Below are positions 23,922 through 31,728 of a DNA stretch of 32,121 nt, one piece after another; the stretch's first letter is position 1; every line of letters begins with the position of its first letter. The stretch is from Promethearchaeota archaeon. Its GTDB lineage: Archaea; Asgardarchaeota; Lokiarchaeia; Sigyniarchaeales; SOKP01. Below the pieces are notes generated by a model that worked only from the letters and a program-made list of their open reading frames with translations, did not search any database and was not told where the DNA came from. Location: assembly GCA_004524725.1 (NCBI GenBank), contig SDNW01000016.1, positions 1 through 32,121 of the forward strand. Direction: 5' to 3'. Both the position numbers and the translations under genes were made by a program.

Positions 23922-25289
23922 TTAAATTTCATTTTTCACTGTCATTGATTTAATTTCTTTCCAAAAATATCGAATTGTCAAGTAATACCAAAGTAATAAA
24001 ACGGGTATAACAAGAACAAAAGAAATTATTAAGTTAGTAGGTATTGAAATACCAAATAAGTTGATATTCGGAAATTCAATCGACATTATAAAGAAATCAA
24101 TGAAAAATAAAAGTGATGATAAAGCCACCAAAAGAATGATCATTAAAGCAATAATACCCCTTATTTGAGGGTAAAAATAAAGCAAAAGAATTGTTAATAT
24201 TCCAAAAATAATTATAGCTATAATTATCATAGATATTTCAATTAGTCCTAAGGTTCCTAACATTATTAATGTTGTAATTATCGAGAAGAAACCACAAATT
24301 AATGATATTATATAGATATTAATAACTAATCGATTCTCCTTTAAAGCTCCCCTCGCTAGTATTAAACGTGGCAATGTGAGTGCTGCTTCTTTATGATCTG
24401 ATGCTTTAATTAAATCATTTTGTAATAGAACAACATCACTTTTTTTTTCTAATATATCTGAACTTTCTAAAAAACCTTTTACTGAATAAAGTACATAAAA
24501 ACTGTTGAAGACATGGATGAGAAGGGCACAAAAAACAGCTGCTTCGAGGGAAGCGAAAAGTGCTATGCATGCTAAAATGGATCCCATTGCGAGGGTACCA
24601 ACATCTCCAGGAAAAATTTTCGCAGGGTATTTATTAAATAAAAAGAAAGGGATAATCACACTGATAGCTCCTACAGTGAAAATTATCGCTTCGGCAGAGT
24701 TCCAAAGCAAACCACATATGAATAAAAAGATCAAAGCAATCAGACATGATCCTGAACCTTCACCATTATAGCCTTCCAACATATTTACAGTGTTTGCGAA
24801 AACAGCAACAATGATCGGAGCTAACAACGGATAAATTACGGTTAATCGTAGTTTACCTAAAAATGGGATTACTGGTGATTGAATATCAATAAATCCAAGT
24901 AAATTCGCAAAGAATATTAAAGCACCAGTAAAAATTGTAAATAATATTTTATATCTTGAGCGTAAACGAATCCTATCATCAATAAATCCAATTATTCCTG
25001 ATAAAATAACTGTTAAACTAAAAATCAAGATTTCATTAAAGAAAACTGGAAAAAAGATCATAAGAAAAATTGACACCATTGAAAAACCAAAAACGATACT
25101 AACTCCTCCAGATTCGGCTACTTCAGGTTTTGAGGCTTTATGGATATCATATCCAATAAATTGTTTCCTTTTCATGAACCTTATTATAAGGGGTATTATT
25201 AAATAAGTAATTATAAATCCGATGATGAAGATTATTACTAAATTTAAAATTTCTATTAAGCCCCAGTTTAACTCATCCAATTGAACCAT
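23922..25289 (-). CDS. Alg7/AglH-type UDP-sugar:polyprenyl-phosphate sugar-1-phosphate transferase
   Basis: This polytopic enzyme of the MraY/WecA/Alg7 superfamily transfers a sugar 1-phosphate (usually GlcNAc-1-P) from a UDP-sugar to dolichyl phosphate, the first step of lipid-linked oligosaccharide synthesis. The 455-residue protein keeps DIHKASKPEVAESGG near 48-62, the Asp pair in GFIDDR at 101-106, the NTVNMLEGYNG motif at 166-176 and FPGDVGTLAMG at 226-236. These correspond to Mg- and nucleotide-binding motifs of the family. An extra block of C-terminal membrane helices beyond the core makes it longer than AglH. The ATG at 25289 is preferred to the TTG at 25298. Ribophorin I lies about 0.9 kb upstream, beyond tRNA-Gln and the Trm112-like gene. 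Confidence 0.88.
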   Translation of the reverse strand: MVQLDELNWGLIEILNLVIIFIIGFIITYLIIPLIIRFMKRKQFIGYDIHKASKPEVAESGGVSIVFGFSMVSIFLMIFFPVFFNEILIFSLTVILSGIIGFIDDRIRLRSRYKILFTIFTGALIFFANLLGFIDIQSPVIPFLGKLRLTVIYPLLAPIIVAVFANTVNMLEGYNGEGSGSCLIALIFLFICGLLWNSAEAIIFTVGAISVIIPFFLFNKYPAKIFPGDVGTLAMGSILACIALFASLEAAVFCALLIHVFNSFYVLYSVKGFLESSDILEKKSDVVLLQNDLIKASDHKEAALTLPRLILARGALKENRLVINIYIISLICGFFSIITTLIMLGTLGLIEISMIIIAIIIFGILTILLLYFYPQIRGIIALMIILLVALSSLLFFIDFFIMSIEFPNINLFGISIPTNLIISFVLVIPVLLLWYYLTIRYFWKEIKSMTVKNEI

Positions 25290-25391
25290 CGATACCAATC
25301 CATTTTTAAAAATAATTCAAAGCTAAAGAGGAGAATATTTGTTGTTATTAAATATTTTATATTTCATTACTTATATAAAAGAAAAGAAAAA

Positions 25392-25464
25392 TAGCCCGGC
25401 ACGGATTCGAACCGTGGTCACGGGGTTCAAGGCCCCAGATGCTTGGCCACTACACCACCGGGCT
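25392..25464 (-). tRNA. tRNA-Gln (anticodon UUG)
   Basis: The 73-base gene folds into a full cloverleaf. The acceptor stem AGCCCGG/CCGGGCT has an A1-U72 pair and A73 discriminator. The D stem is GTGT/GCAT, the anticodon stem TGGGG/CCCCG with loop CCTTGAA, and the T arm CACGG-TTCGAAT-CCGTG. Position 34-36 reads TTG, hence Gln. A1-U72 is the identity pair used by archaeal GatDE to make Gln-tRNA from Glu-tRNA. CCA is not encoded and there is no intron. A TATA-like TTTATTATAT lies just upstream within 25470-25482, and a T5-C-T4 tract follows directly as terminator. The base at position 33 is C instead of the near-universal U. Confidence 0.93.
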
Positions 25465-25489
25465 CTTTTCATATAATAAAACCTAAAAA

Positions 25490-26113
25490 CTAGAGATTAA
25501 AAGGTTTTAAGTCTTGTTGTAGAAATTTTTCATCTAATAAATTTTTATTGGTTTTTAAGAATTCAAGCTCTAGTTTTTTATCACGATAGTCATCGGGAAG
25601 CATTTGGGGGATAGTGTCGATGATGGGAAACCATCTTTTACATTCAGGGCAAAACAATATCCCAGTCTCAATCTCAATTTCGAATTTGTATTTATTGATA
25701 ATGACTAACTCAGGTAGGATATTATCCAAATCATTTTTCGGTAAAATTTTAGAAGTATTTTCTATTTTTTTATAAATATCAGACCGGATATAATTAAGAA
25801 GTGTCTTACTGCTTTTTATTTGAGTTAGATCCACTACACTTTCTAATTCATCAAGACTTCGCTTAATTAAATCAAGATAAGAAAGTACTGGTGTTTTTTC
25901 CAACACAATATCATCTTGAACATTAAGTTCTCCATCTACTTGAGATGTCTTGACAATGTTTTCTGATTTAATTCTTTTAAGATCTTTATATTTCGCAATT
26001 TCTAATATCGAAGAGAAAATTTCGTTAGGATTTTCAAAAGAAAAAATATATAATTTTAATGGATATTTTTTGTCGATTGGGCATGCTAATATATCTAATA
26101 ACCATGGTTTCAT
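25490..26113 (-). CDS. Trm112-like zinc-ribbon protein, enlarged
   Basis: Trm112 proteins are small activators that bind and stabilise several methyltransferases acting on tRNA, rRNA and release factor. The 207-residue protein starts MKPWLLDILACPIDKK and ends its conserved part with LFCPECKRWFPIIDTIPQML, the split zinc-ribbon of the family (C11; C155, C158). The second N-terminal cysteine is replaced (C-P-I-D), so the zinc site is incomplete or uses D14. About 130 residues of mostly helical, charged sequence are inserted between the halves; eukaryotic Trm112 also has an insertion there but a shorter one. The ATG at 26113 is chosen over GTG at 26125, whose GTGA can act as ribosome binding site. 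It follows ribophorin I after 26 bases, and tRNA-Gln lies downstream. Confidence 0.75.
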   Translation of the reverse strand: MKPWLLDILACPIDKKYPLKLYIFSFENPNEIFSSILEIAKYKDLKRIKSENIVKTSQVDGELNVQDDIVLEKTPVLSYLDLIKRSLDELESVVDLTQIKSSKTLLNYIRSDIYKKIENTSKILPKNDLDNILPELVIINKYKFEIEIETGILFCPECKRWFPIIDTIPQMLPDDYRDKKLELEFLKTNKNLLDEKFLQQDLKPFNL

Positions 26114-26139
26114 ATGTTTTTTCACATAAAATAAGTAAA

Positions 26140-28008
26140 TTATAATAAATAGCTACGTAATTGTTGAATTAATTTATCGATGGTTCTATCTATCTTTTTT
26201 CTTCTTTTTATGAAATCATCTGAAAGTTTCTGGTATGCTGCCTTTGAAGGTAAGCGACCCCTTTTATATCGTGTTTCCAGTAAATTTAAACTATCATCTA
26301 CACTTATTCTCTCTGCATCTAAAATATCTAATTTCTTAACTATGTTTTCAAAAGTTTCATTAGTATCCATTAAAGTTTTTTTGAATGGGAGTATTTCTTG
26401 TTTAATTTGATCGACTTTTGTAGAGTTTTTAATTAAAATATTTTTGAATGTTTTCTTAGCCATTTTTTTTCGTTTAGTTTGTTCTTCAGCTCTTCTAATT
26501 TCCAGCATTAAAGCATTTTTCTCTTCAAAAAGAGAGCAAAACTCACGGATTTCGTTGAATGGAATAAATTCACCTCTTAACTCATCCTCTTCTTCTTGCT
26601 TTTTACGAGTTTTAATGAGCACAACGTAAAATGACATTATTAATGCTAAAATTAGCATAATAGTCAACGGTCGAAGTAATAAGTTAAAGAGATCCACACT
26701 ATAAGTAAATTGAACTATTAATGTTTCAATTGGACTCACATTTTTAGAATTATAAGTAAGAATCGTCGATCCCCGAGATTGAATAATCGCATCTGGAGGT
26801 AAAGAGAGTGATTCAATATTATTACAGCCTTCAATAATGATATTGACATTCTCCTCAATTACATAAAATTCATGAGAACTGGTTAGTAAATCAATTTTTA
26901 CAGATTGTTCAAACCAATTAAATGAAGTATATTCCTCAAAAGGTAGTTTGTATTCAATTGAAAACTGATATTTAGAATTTGGAAGTAACATTGCTCTTTT
27001 ACCCGCTAGAGTAATAGAAAAGATGCTAAATCCCAGATTAACTTCACTCTCACTCAAATCAGAGATATCTAAATCACCAATATCATCATAAACATAAAGA
27101 TTTTTTGATGATTTTGGTATCTCAAGTGAGAATTCGGGAATTGGTAACTCCCCAATATTTTCAATGATTATATCCTCTTTTATTTTAATTATACCCCATG
27201 CAGAAATGAAGACTTCGCGATTTATGGATTGAATTTGCATTTTTGTAAGTTCGCTATTCTGATATGTGATTGTTATTTGTCTCTCCTCTTCTTTGAGATT
27301 TCCAAGGAAGGGATCCAAATAATCAAGTATAAAACTCTCATCCAAGTCATATACATAGATATTTTCTAATATCATAACCCCGATATCTTCTACTTTTTCA
27401 TTGTAACCTACTTCAGAATTCTCTGGCATTCTAAATATTGCTTTTACGTCCTTTTCCGTTTTATAGGGCAATATGGGAAAGGGGTTAATTATATATTGAA
27501 TATTTTGTTGATCTCCCAAAAAGAAATAACTTGGAATATTAGCATAACTATGAGTGAATGATATAGTTACATTTTGATTTGGTAGAAGAGGACTATCAAA
27601 ATAAACAGTCAACATTTCATTATCGTTCATAATCAAATTTGATTTTTCAACATACAATGAATTGGCATATGATCCTTTCGCTTGATAAAAAATCAAATTA
27701 TCAGTTAAATTTAAAGGAATACCAACTAGCATTGAAGAAATAGGATTATTATAGGTATTTAATATGGTTATTATATCAAGAATATTAATAATCCCATAAG
27801 CACTTACATTAACATTCCTTAATAAATTTGTAATGATTAAATCTTCAGCACCTTCCAAATTTGTTGAAGAAAATAATTCAGTTGGTTCCTCAGAAGTAGC
27901 AAATTGATTTTCGGATTGGAATTGAATAGAGGAGAATACTATAGTTAGTATAAAGATTCCAGCAATGAAAAGTATTTTCGTGTTTTTTCTTATCATAACT
28001 TTTCTCAT
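26140..28008 (-). CDS. Ribophorin I (OST1)-like oligosaccharyltransferase subunit
   Basis: Ribophorin I is a subunit of the eukaryotic oligosaccharyltransferase that transfers glycans to Asn of secreted proteins. This 622-residue protein has the same layout and nearly the same length: signal peptide at about 8-28, two extracytoplasmic beta-sandwich regions at about 60-435, one membrane helix at 444-466 and a helical coiled-coil cytoplasmic tail to 622. Matches to human RPN1 as I remember it include INREVFISAWGIIKIKED at 262-279 (human MTRVIEVSHWGNIAVEEN), LYVYDDIGDLDISDL at 304-318 (human VYYRDEIGNVSTSHL) and YKLPFEEY at 353-360 (human YNLPSYEY). It is divergent from Sec61-beta and followed by the Trm112-like gene. 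Ribophorin I homologues are reported from Asgard archaea. The catalytic STT3/AglB subunit is not in the window. Confidence 0.9.
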   Translation of the reverse strand: MRKVMIRKNTKILFIAGIFILTIVFSSIQFQSENQFATSEEPTELFSSTNLEGAEDLIITNLLRNVNVSAYGIINILDIITILNTYNNPISSMLVGIPLNLTDNLIFYQAKGSYANSLYVEKSNLIMNDNEMLTVYFDSPLLPNQNVTISFTHSYANIPSYFFLGDQQNIQYIINPFPILPYKTEKDVKAIFRMPENSEVGYNEKVEDIGVMILENIYVYDLDESFILDYLDPFLGNLKEEERQITITYQNSELTKMQIQSINREVFISAWGIIKIKEDIIIENIGELPIPEFSLEIPKSSKNLYVYDDIGDLDISDLSESEVNLGFSIFSITLAGKRAMLLPNSKYQFSIEYKLPFEEYTSFNWFEQSVKIDLLTSSHEFYVIEENVNIIIEGCNNIESLSLPPDAIIQSRGSTILTYNSKNVSPIETLIVQFTYSVDLFNLLLRPLTIMLILALIMSFYVVLIKTRKKQEEEDELRGEFIPFNEIREFCSLFEEKNALMLEIRRAEEQTKRKKMAKKTFKNILIKNSTKVDQIKQEILPFKKTLMDTNETFENIVKKLDILDAERISVDDSLNLLETRYKRGRLPSKAAYQKLSDDFIKRRKKIDRTIDKLIQQLRSYLL

Positions 28009-28050
28009 ATCAACCTTGAATTATCTAAAATAATTAAGCCACCAAATAAA

Positions 28051-28066
28051 AATTTATTATATTTTT
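28051..28066 (-). promoter_or_regulatory. TATA-like promoter element for the ribophorin I-like gene
   Basis: On the minus strand the box reads AAAAATATAATAAATT, about 45-55 bases before the ATG at 28008. AGGTTGAT directly before the ATG may act as a ribosome binding site. This would be the promoter of the ribophorin I/Trm112-like transcript. Confidence 0.4.
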
Positions 28067-28104
28067 TTTCTTCCTTTCAAAATAAACCTTAATATTTGTC
28101 TTAA

Positions 28105-28116
28105 TTTATATTAATA
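28105..28116 (+). promoter_or_regulatory. TATA-like promoter element for Sec61-beta
   Basis: The box tttatattaata lies about 35 bases before the ATG at 28146. A start 25 bases after the box falls near 28131-28136, giving a leader of roughly ten bases and making the in-frame TTG at 28131 an unlikely start codon. Confidence 0.45.
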
Positions 28117-28145
28117 TAATCAAAATTATTTTGAGTGAAATAAAG

Positions 28146-28355
28146 ATGTCCTCACGAAGAGTGCAATCAAGACGAAAAAAAAGAAGAAGTGGTAATGCTC
28201 CAATGCCTTTAGGTGGTGCGGGTTTAATGCGTTTTTTTGAAGATAGTTCGATTGGAATAAAGGTTGGACCTGTTGCTACTGTAATATTTGCCTTAGCTTT
28301 AATTCTAGTGGTAGTTTTTGCTTGGTTAGGAGTCTTTAATTGGCTATTTGCATAA
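28146..28355 (+). CDS. Preprotein translocase subunit Sec61-beta
   Basis: This is the small tail-anchored subunit of the SecYE/Sec61 channel. The 69-residue protein has a basic cytoplasmic start (SSRRVQSRRKKRRSG), the hallmark APMPLGGAGLMRFFEDS stretch at about 18-34, the IKVGP motif just before the membrane helix, and one C-terminal hydrophobic helix at about 43-66. All are typical of archaeal and eukaryotic Sec61-beta. A TTG at 28131 would add five residues. The ATG at 28146 is preferred because the TATA box leaves little leader and GTGA lies just upstream. It is divergent from the ribophorin I gene, so translocon and glycosylation subunits share one intergenic region. The MazG-like gene follows after nine bases. 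Confidence 0.93.
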   Translation: MSSRRVQSRRKKRRSGNAPMPLGGAGLMRFFEDSSIGIKVGPVATVIFALALILVVVFAWLGVFNWLFA

Positions 28356-28364
28356 GTTTTAATT

Positions 28365-28658
28365 ATGAGATTCTCAGAATTTCAAAAATTAATCAAAGAA
28401 CTATATTTTAAGAAAGATCAAGCTAGAGGGATTAAGAGTACTTTTTTATGGTTAATGGAAGAAATTGGAGAACTCGCGACCTTATTAAAGGGAACTGATT
28501 TAGATAAGGAAAAGATTTCAGAAGAAATAGCAGATATTATTGCTTGGACTAGTTCTATCGCAAATTTATTAGATATCGAATTAGAAAATGCTTTAAAGCA
28601 TAAATATCCTAATAAATGTAGTAAATGCAATTCAAATCCTTGTATATGCAAATCATGA
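28365..28658 (+). CDS. MazG-like nucleotide pyrophosphohydrolase with C-terminal Cys cluster
   Basis: This small all-alpha NTP-PPase domain protein of 97 residues is expected to hydrolyse (d)NTPs to monophosphates and pyrophosphate. The Mg-binding motif is E32, E33, E36 (MEEIGEL) with E53, E54 and D57 (ISEEIADI) in the next helix. After the domain, C85, C88, C93 and C95 (CSKCNSNPCIC) form a putative zinc knuckle, seen in some archaeal MazG-like proteins. It starts nine bases after Sec61-beta and is probably co-transcribed; a link between the two functions is not evident. A housekeeping role in nucleotide pool cleaning is the simplest reading. Confidence 0.85.
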   Translation: MRFSEFQKLIKELYFKKDQARGIKSTFLWLMEEIGELATLLKGTDLDKEKISEEIADIIAWTSSIANLLDIELENALKHKYPNKCSKCNSNPCICKS

Positions 28659-28713
28659 TAACTTTTAGATATATATGTATGTCTTAATTTCAAAATAGAA
28701 CTAATGAGTTGAT

Positions 28714-29472
28714 ATGAAGCAAGAAAATAATAATAAAATAGAAAAAATTCATTCAGAAGCCAAGATCCATGATGATTCTTTTATTGACGCTTCTTGTATC
28801 ATAGGAAGAGGAGTAATAATTGAAAAGAATGTCTATATTTCTCAAGGAGCAATAATTTATGGTGAAGCTGTAATAAAAAAAGGGACTTATATTGGGGAGA
28901 GATGTATCATCGGTCATCCACAGCGAGATAAACTACAAAGAATAATTAAATCAAAAACAATAAAGATAGAATCTAAAGGTGCATTAGTTACTATAGGTGA
29001 AAATAATACTATTCGGTCTGGAACAATTATCTATTCGGATGTATATATGGAATCAGGCTGTCAAACTGGACATAATGTGCTCATAAGAGAAAATACCAAA
29101 ATAGGGGAGAATACTTTAATAGGGACTAATAGTGTAATCGATGGAAACGTCATCATTGGTAAGAATGTAAGTATTCAAACAGGAGTCTATATTCCTCTAT
29201 ATTCGAAGATTGGAGATTTTGTTTTTATGGGACCATATAGCAAACTTACAAATGATAAATATATGATGCGAAAAAAATATCCACTCAAAGGACCAATAAT
29301 TGAGAGTTATGTCTCAATTGGTGCGAATGCAGTGATCTTGCCGAATATAACCTTGAGAGAGCGAACGATCGTGGGAGCCAGTTCTGTAGTGACAAAAAAT
29401 ACTCAGAAAGCAGATATTCTCATAGGAAACCCAGCTAAAGTATTAAAGAAAGTTCCAGATGATTGGAATTAA
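28714..29472 (+). CDS. Hexapeptide-repeat (left-handed beta-helix) acyltransferase
   Basis: This cytoplasmic trimeric acyltransferase-type protein has 252 residues. Imperfect hexapeptide repeats ([ILV]-G-x-x-x-x) run from about residue 22 to 235: IIGRGV, YIGERC, IGENTL and IGKNVS are examples. The C-terminal signature VGASSVVTKN...IGNPAKVLKKVP is typical of sugar N- or O-acyltransferases such as WbpD/WlbB relatives. HNVLIRENTKIG near 126-137 provides a histidine that could act as catalytic base. An acyl-CoA-dependent acetylation of a nucleotide-sugar is likely but the substrate is not readable. A TATA-like stretch at 28665-28677 suggests its own promoter. Neighbouring DUF354 and GT4 genes fit a glycan locus. 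Confidence 0.85.
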   Translation: MKQENNNKIEKIHSEAKIHDDSFIDASCIIGRGVIIEKNVYISQGAIIYGEAVIKKGTYIGERCIIGHPQRDKLQRIIKSKTIKIESKGALVTIGENNTIRSGTIIYSDVYMESGCQTGHNVLIRENTKIGENTLIGTNSVIDGNVIIGKNVSIQTGVYIPLYSKIGDFVFMGPYSKLTNDKYMMRKKYPLKGPIIESYVSIGANAVILPNITLRERTIVGASSVVTKNTQKADILIGNPAKVLKKVPDDWN

Positions 29473-29492
29473 ATTGCTATTGAATCATGATT

Positions 29493-29497
29493 AGGTG
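29493..29497 (+). promoter_or_regulatory. Ribosome binding site supporting the GTG start of the DUF354 gene
   Basis: AGGTG lies seven bases before the GTG at 29505, a normal archaeal Shine-Dalgarno spacing. It supports initiation at a non-ATG codon in the absence of any in-frame ATG nearby. Confidence 0.55.
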
Positions 29498-29504
29498 TAT
29501 TTAA

Positions 29505-30614
29505 GTGAAAGAAAAGAAGAGAATATGGATAGATATCGAAGAACCCAAGACAGGAATAATGTTTAAATCATTAATCGCTAAATTTCAAAGTCTTAATACT
29601 AATCTTCTTATAACCGCAAGAGATTATGATGCTACATTCAAGATTTTGGATGATTTAAATATTAAATATCATAAAATAGGCAAACATGGAGGAGAAAAAT
29701 TAGAGGATAAATTAAAAGAGTATATTATCCGATTAGAACAGTTATTTCCGCTAGTAACAAAATTTGAACCGGATTATTTTGTAACTTTTTCCTCAGTGGA
29801 AGGTACCCGAATATCCTATGGGTTAAACATTCCATCTATTGGATACAATGATGAACCAAGAAATAAACATGTATGTAAGCTAATATTTCCCTATTTAGAT
29901 AATATTATTACTCCAAATTGCATACCAATACAAGATTATGTTAAACTAGGTGCTCAACATGAGCAATTATTGAGGTATAATGGCATAGATGAGATTGCTT
30001 GGTTGTCTGATTACGTTCCTAATCAAAATATATTAGAAAAATTTGATTTAGAAAAGGGAGAATATATAATCATGAGAAGTGAACCCTCTTTTGCAAGTTA
30101 TTTTATAGAACAACTGCCGGCAGAAGAGACACTTATTAGTCGTTTCTTTCCTAAAATTTATGAAGCGTGTCCAGATTTCAAATATTTACTTCTGGTAAGG
30201 ACGCAGAAGCAAGAAAACTTTTTAAAATCTAAATTAAAAAATTTTCGAAATGATAAGAAGATTATAATTTCAAGATACATGCCCAATATGGTGGATCTAT
30301 GCTTTTTTGCGCGATTGGTTATAAGTGGAGGGGGAACGATAGTACGTGAATCAAGTCTCCTTAATGTTCCGAGTATAGAATTTTTTCCAGGAGATACGGC
30401 ACCCCAGGAAAAATTTCTAATAGAAAATGGGTTTCCATTGTATCATATTAAAGATACTGAATTAATTATCCATAAATCAAAAGAAATTCTTTCCAAGAGT
30501 ATAGGCTCTAATAGATTTAACATCTCTTTTAAAAAAAGAATTAATGAATTTGAAAATCCTAATACATTATGTTTTAATATCGTGAAGGAAAATTTATGGT
30601 CTAATTCGGATTAA
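29505..30614 (+). CDS. DUF354 family glycosyltransferase-like protein
   Basis: The 369-residue DUF354 protein has a GT-B/MurG-like fold. The N-terminus RIWIDIEEPKTGIMFKSLI, LLITARDYDATFKILDDL and IGKHGG (58-63) are the family marks. EGTR near 99-102 and YNDEPRNKH near 114-122 correspond to the family's conserved acceptor-side loops. The C-terminal half has SGGGT at 274-278 with E282 and PSIEFFPG, resembling the nucleotide-sugar site of MurG-like enzymes. Members are often found in surface-polysaccharide or archaeal glycosylation clusters, as here, but the reaction is not established. The gene overlaps the convergent GT4 gene by 14 bases at the 3' ends. Confidence 0.82.
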   Translation: MKEKKRIWIDIEEPKTGIMFKSLIAKFQSLNTNLLITARDYDATFKILDDLNIKYHKIGKHGGEKLEDKLKEYIIRLEQLFPLVTKFEPDYFVTFSSVEGTRISYGLNIPSIGYNDEPRNKHVCKLIFPYLDNIITPNCIPIQDYVKLGAQHEQLLRYNGIDEIAWLSDYVPNQNILEKFDLEKGEYIIMRSEPSFASYFIEQLPAEETLISRFFPKIYEACPDFKYLLLVRTQKQENFLKSKLKNFRNDKKIIISRYMPNMVDLCFFARLVISGGGTIVRESSLLNVPSIEFFPGDTAPQEKFLIENGFPLYHIKDTELIIHKSKEILSKSIGSNRFNISFKKRINEFENPNTLCFNIVKENLWSNSD

Positions 30615-31728
30615 AGAGTGTATAGATCTTTTCTAATCTATTGATAACAGCATCCCAACTATATTTAGATAATACTTTTTGTGCATTTTGAATTAATTCA
30701 TCTCTTAAGTTCTTGTCGCTAAGAAGTTGTATAATAGAATCTGCTAATTTTTTTGAGTTCTTCGGAGGAATGAATAAGGCAGAATCCTCAAAGATTTCTT
30801 TATAAACCTTTATTGAAGAGCAAATGATGGGCGTTCCACAGGCGAGTGCTTCGAGAGGTGTTAATCCGAATCCTTCCGATGAGAAAGAATAGTTAATAAA
30901 CATATCCGCCATAGAATAATAGTATGGTAATTCTTCTTCGGATATATAACCAACAAAGGATATATCTTGATGTTGTTTTATCCATTTCTGATACTGTTTT
31001 TCCATTAAAAAGTCAGGGGTACCGCCAATTACTAAATTAACTTTAGGATTGGTTTTTTTCACAATATGGTACGCCGAAATGATATAATCTACGCCTTTAT
31101 ACGCAGTTATTCGTCCAATGTATAATATAATTGGTCCTTCAAGCCCTAATTTTCGTTTTAATTCTGCACTTTTTCGAGGATAAGGCTTAAATCTTTCCTC
31201 TATCCCATTATAGATAGTTAAAACTTTATTTAAGTCAATACCAGGAAGAAACTTCTTAAATTTATTTCTTATCGTGTTAGAAACTGTCGTAATTATCGCC
31301 GATTTGTAAGCAATAAATTTAATTAAATATTTTTCAAACGGGAATCTTGTTAATTGTGTTTCGAAAGGAGTAAAATCATGAATAGTGGTGATTAACTTTT
31401 TCCTATTTGAAAAAAGCACGGGGATCGCTGCTTTAGCACTATTTGCATGCACAATATCAAAATTTTGACCTCGAAGGAATTTGATGACTTGGTAATTAAA
31501 ATGGAAAACCCATAGGAACCGTTTTCGAAGTAAGTCAAATTGAATTATATCTGGATGCTTTAAATCCGTACTCCATTTGCCAGAGATTAATTTTACATCA
31601 TAACCCCTCTTCCTTAAATAATCAAAATGCGAACGAACAACTTTAGCCTCTCCATCGGCACTATCCGGGGAAACCGTTAATGAAACTAAACAGATTTTCA
31701 TTTTTTTCATATTCAAATGAATAGCCAT
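30601..31728 (-). CDS. GT4-family glycosyltransferase
   Basis: This is a retaining GT-B glycosyltransferase of about 375 residues. The C-terminal donor domain has YIGRITAYKG at 203-212, with the Arg and Lys that bind donor phosphates, and the EX7E motif in EGFGLTPLE at 285-293 followed by ALACGTPII. The N-terminal acceptor domain has FDIVHANSAKAA at 90-101 and TTIHDFTPFE at 114-123. The enzyme would add a sugar to a lipid-linked or surface glycan. Its first ATG directly follows the stop of the aminopeptidase gene (TAGATG). Internal ATGs at residues 7 and 10 (MKKMKICLVSL) fit the family start equally well. The two genes appear translationally coupled. Confidence 0.9.
   Translation of the reverse strand: MAIHLNMKKMKICLVSLTVSPDSADGEAKVVRSHFDYLRKRGYDVKLISGKWSTDLKHPDIIQFDLLRKRFLWVFHFNYQVIKFLRGQNFDIVHANSAKAAIPVLFSNRKKLITTIHDFTPFETQLTRFPFEKYLIKFIAYKSAIITTVSNTIRNKFKKFLPGIDLNKVLTIYNGIEERFKPYPRKSAELKRKLGLEGPIILYIGRITAYKGVDYIISAYHIVKKTNPKVNLVIGGTPDFLMEKQYQKWIKQHQDISFVGYISEEELPYYYSMADMFINYSFSSEGFGLTPLEALACGTPIICSSIKVYKEIFEDSALFIPPKNSKKLADSIIQLLSDKNLRDELIQNAQKVLSKYSWDAVINRLEKIYTLFNPN

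Noticed and set aside
25420-25436. Reading the tRNA as Ser(UGA) by shifting the loop to restore U33
   Set aside because: The shift breaks the anticodon stem, and the short variable loop excludes tRNA-Ser. Acceptor pair A1-U72 supports Gln.
28131-28145. TTG start giving Sec61-beta five more residues
   Set aside because: The TATA box at 28105-28116 leaves almost no leader for it. The ATG at 28146 has GTGA upstream and gives a normal family N-terminus.
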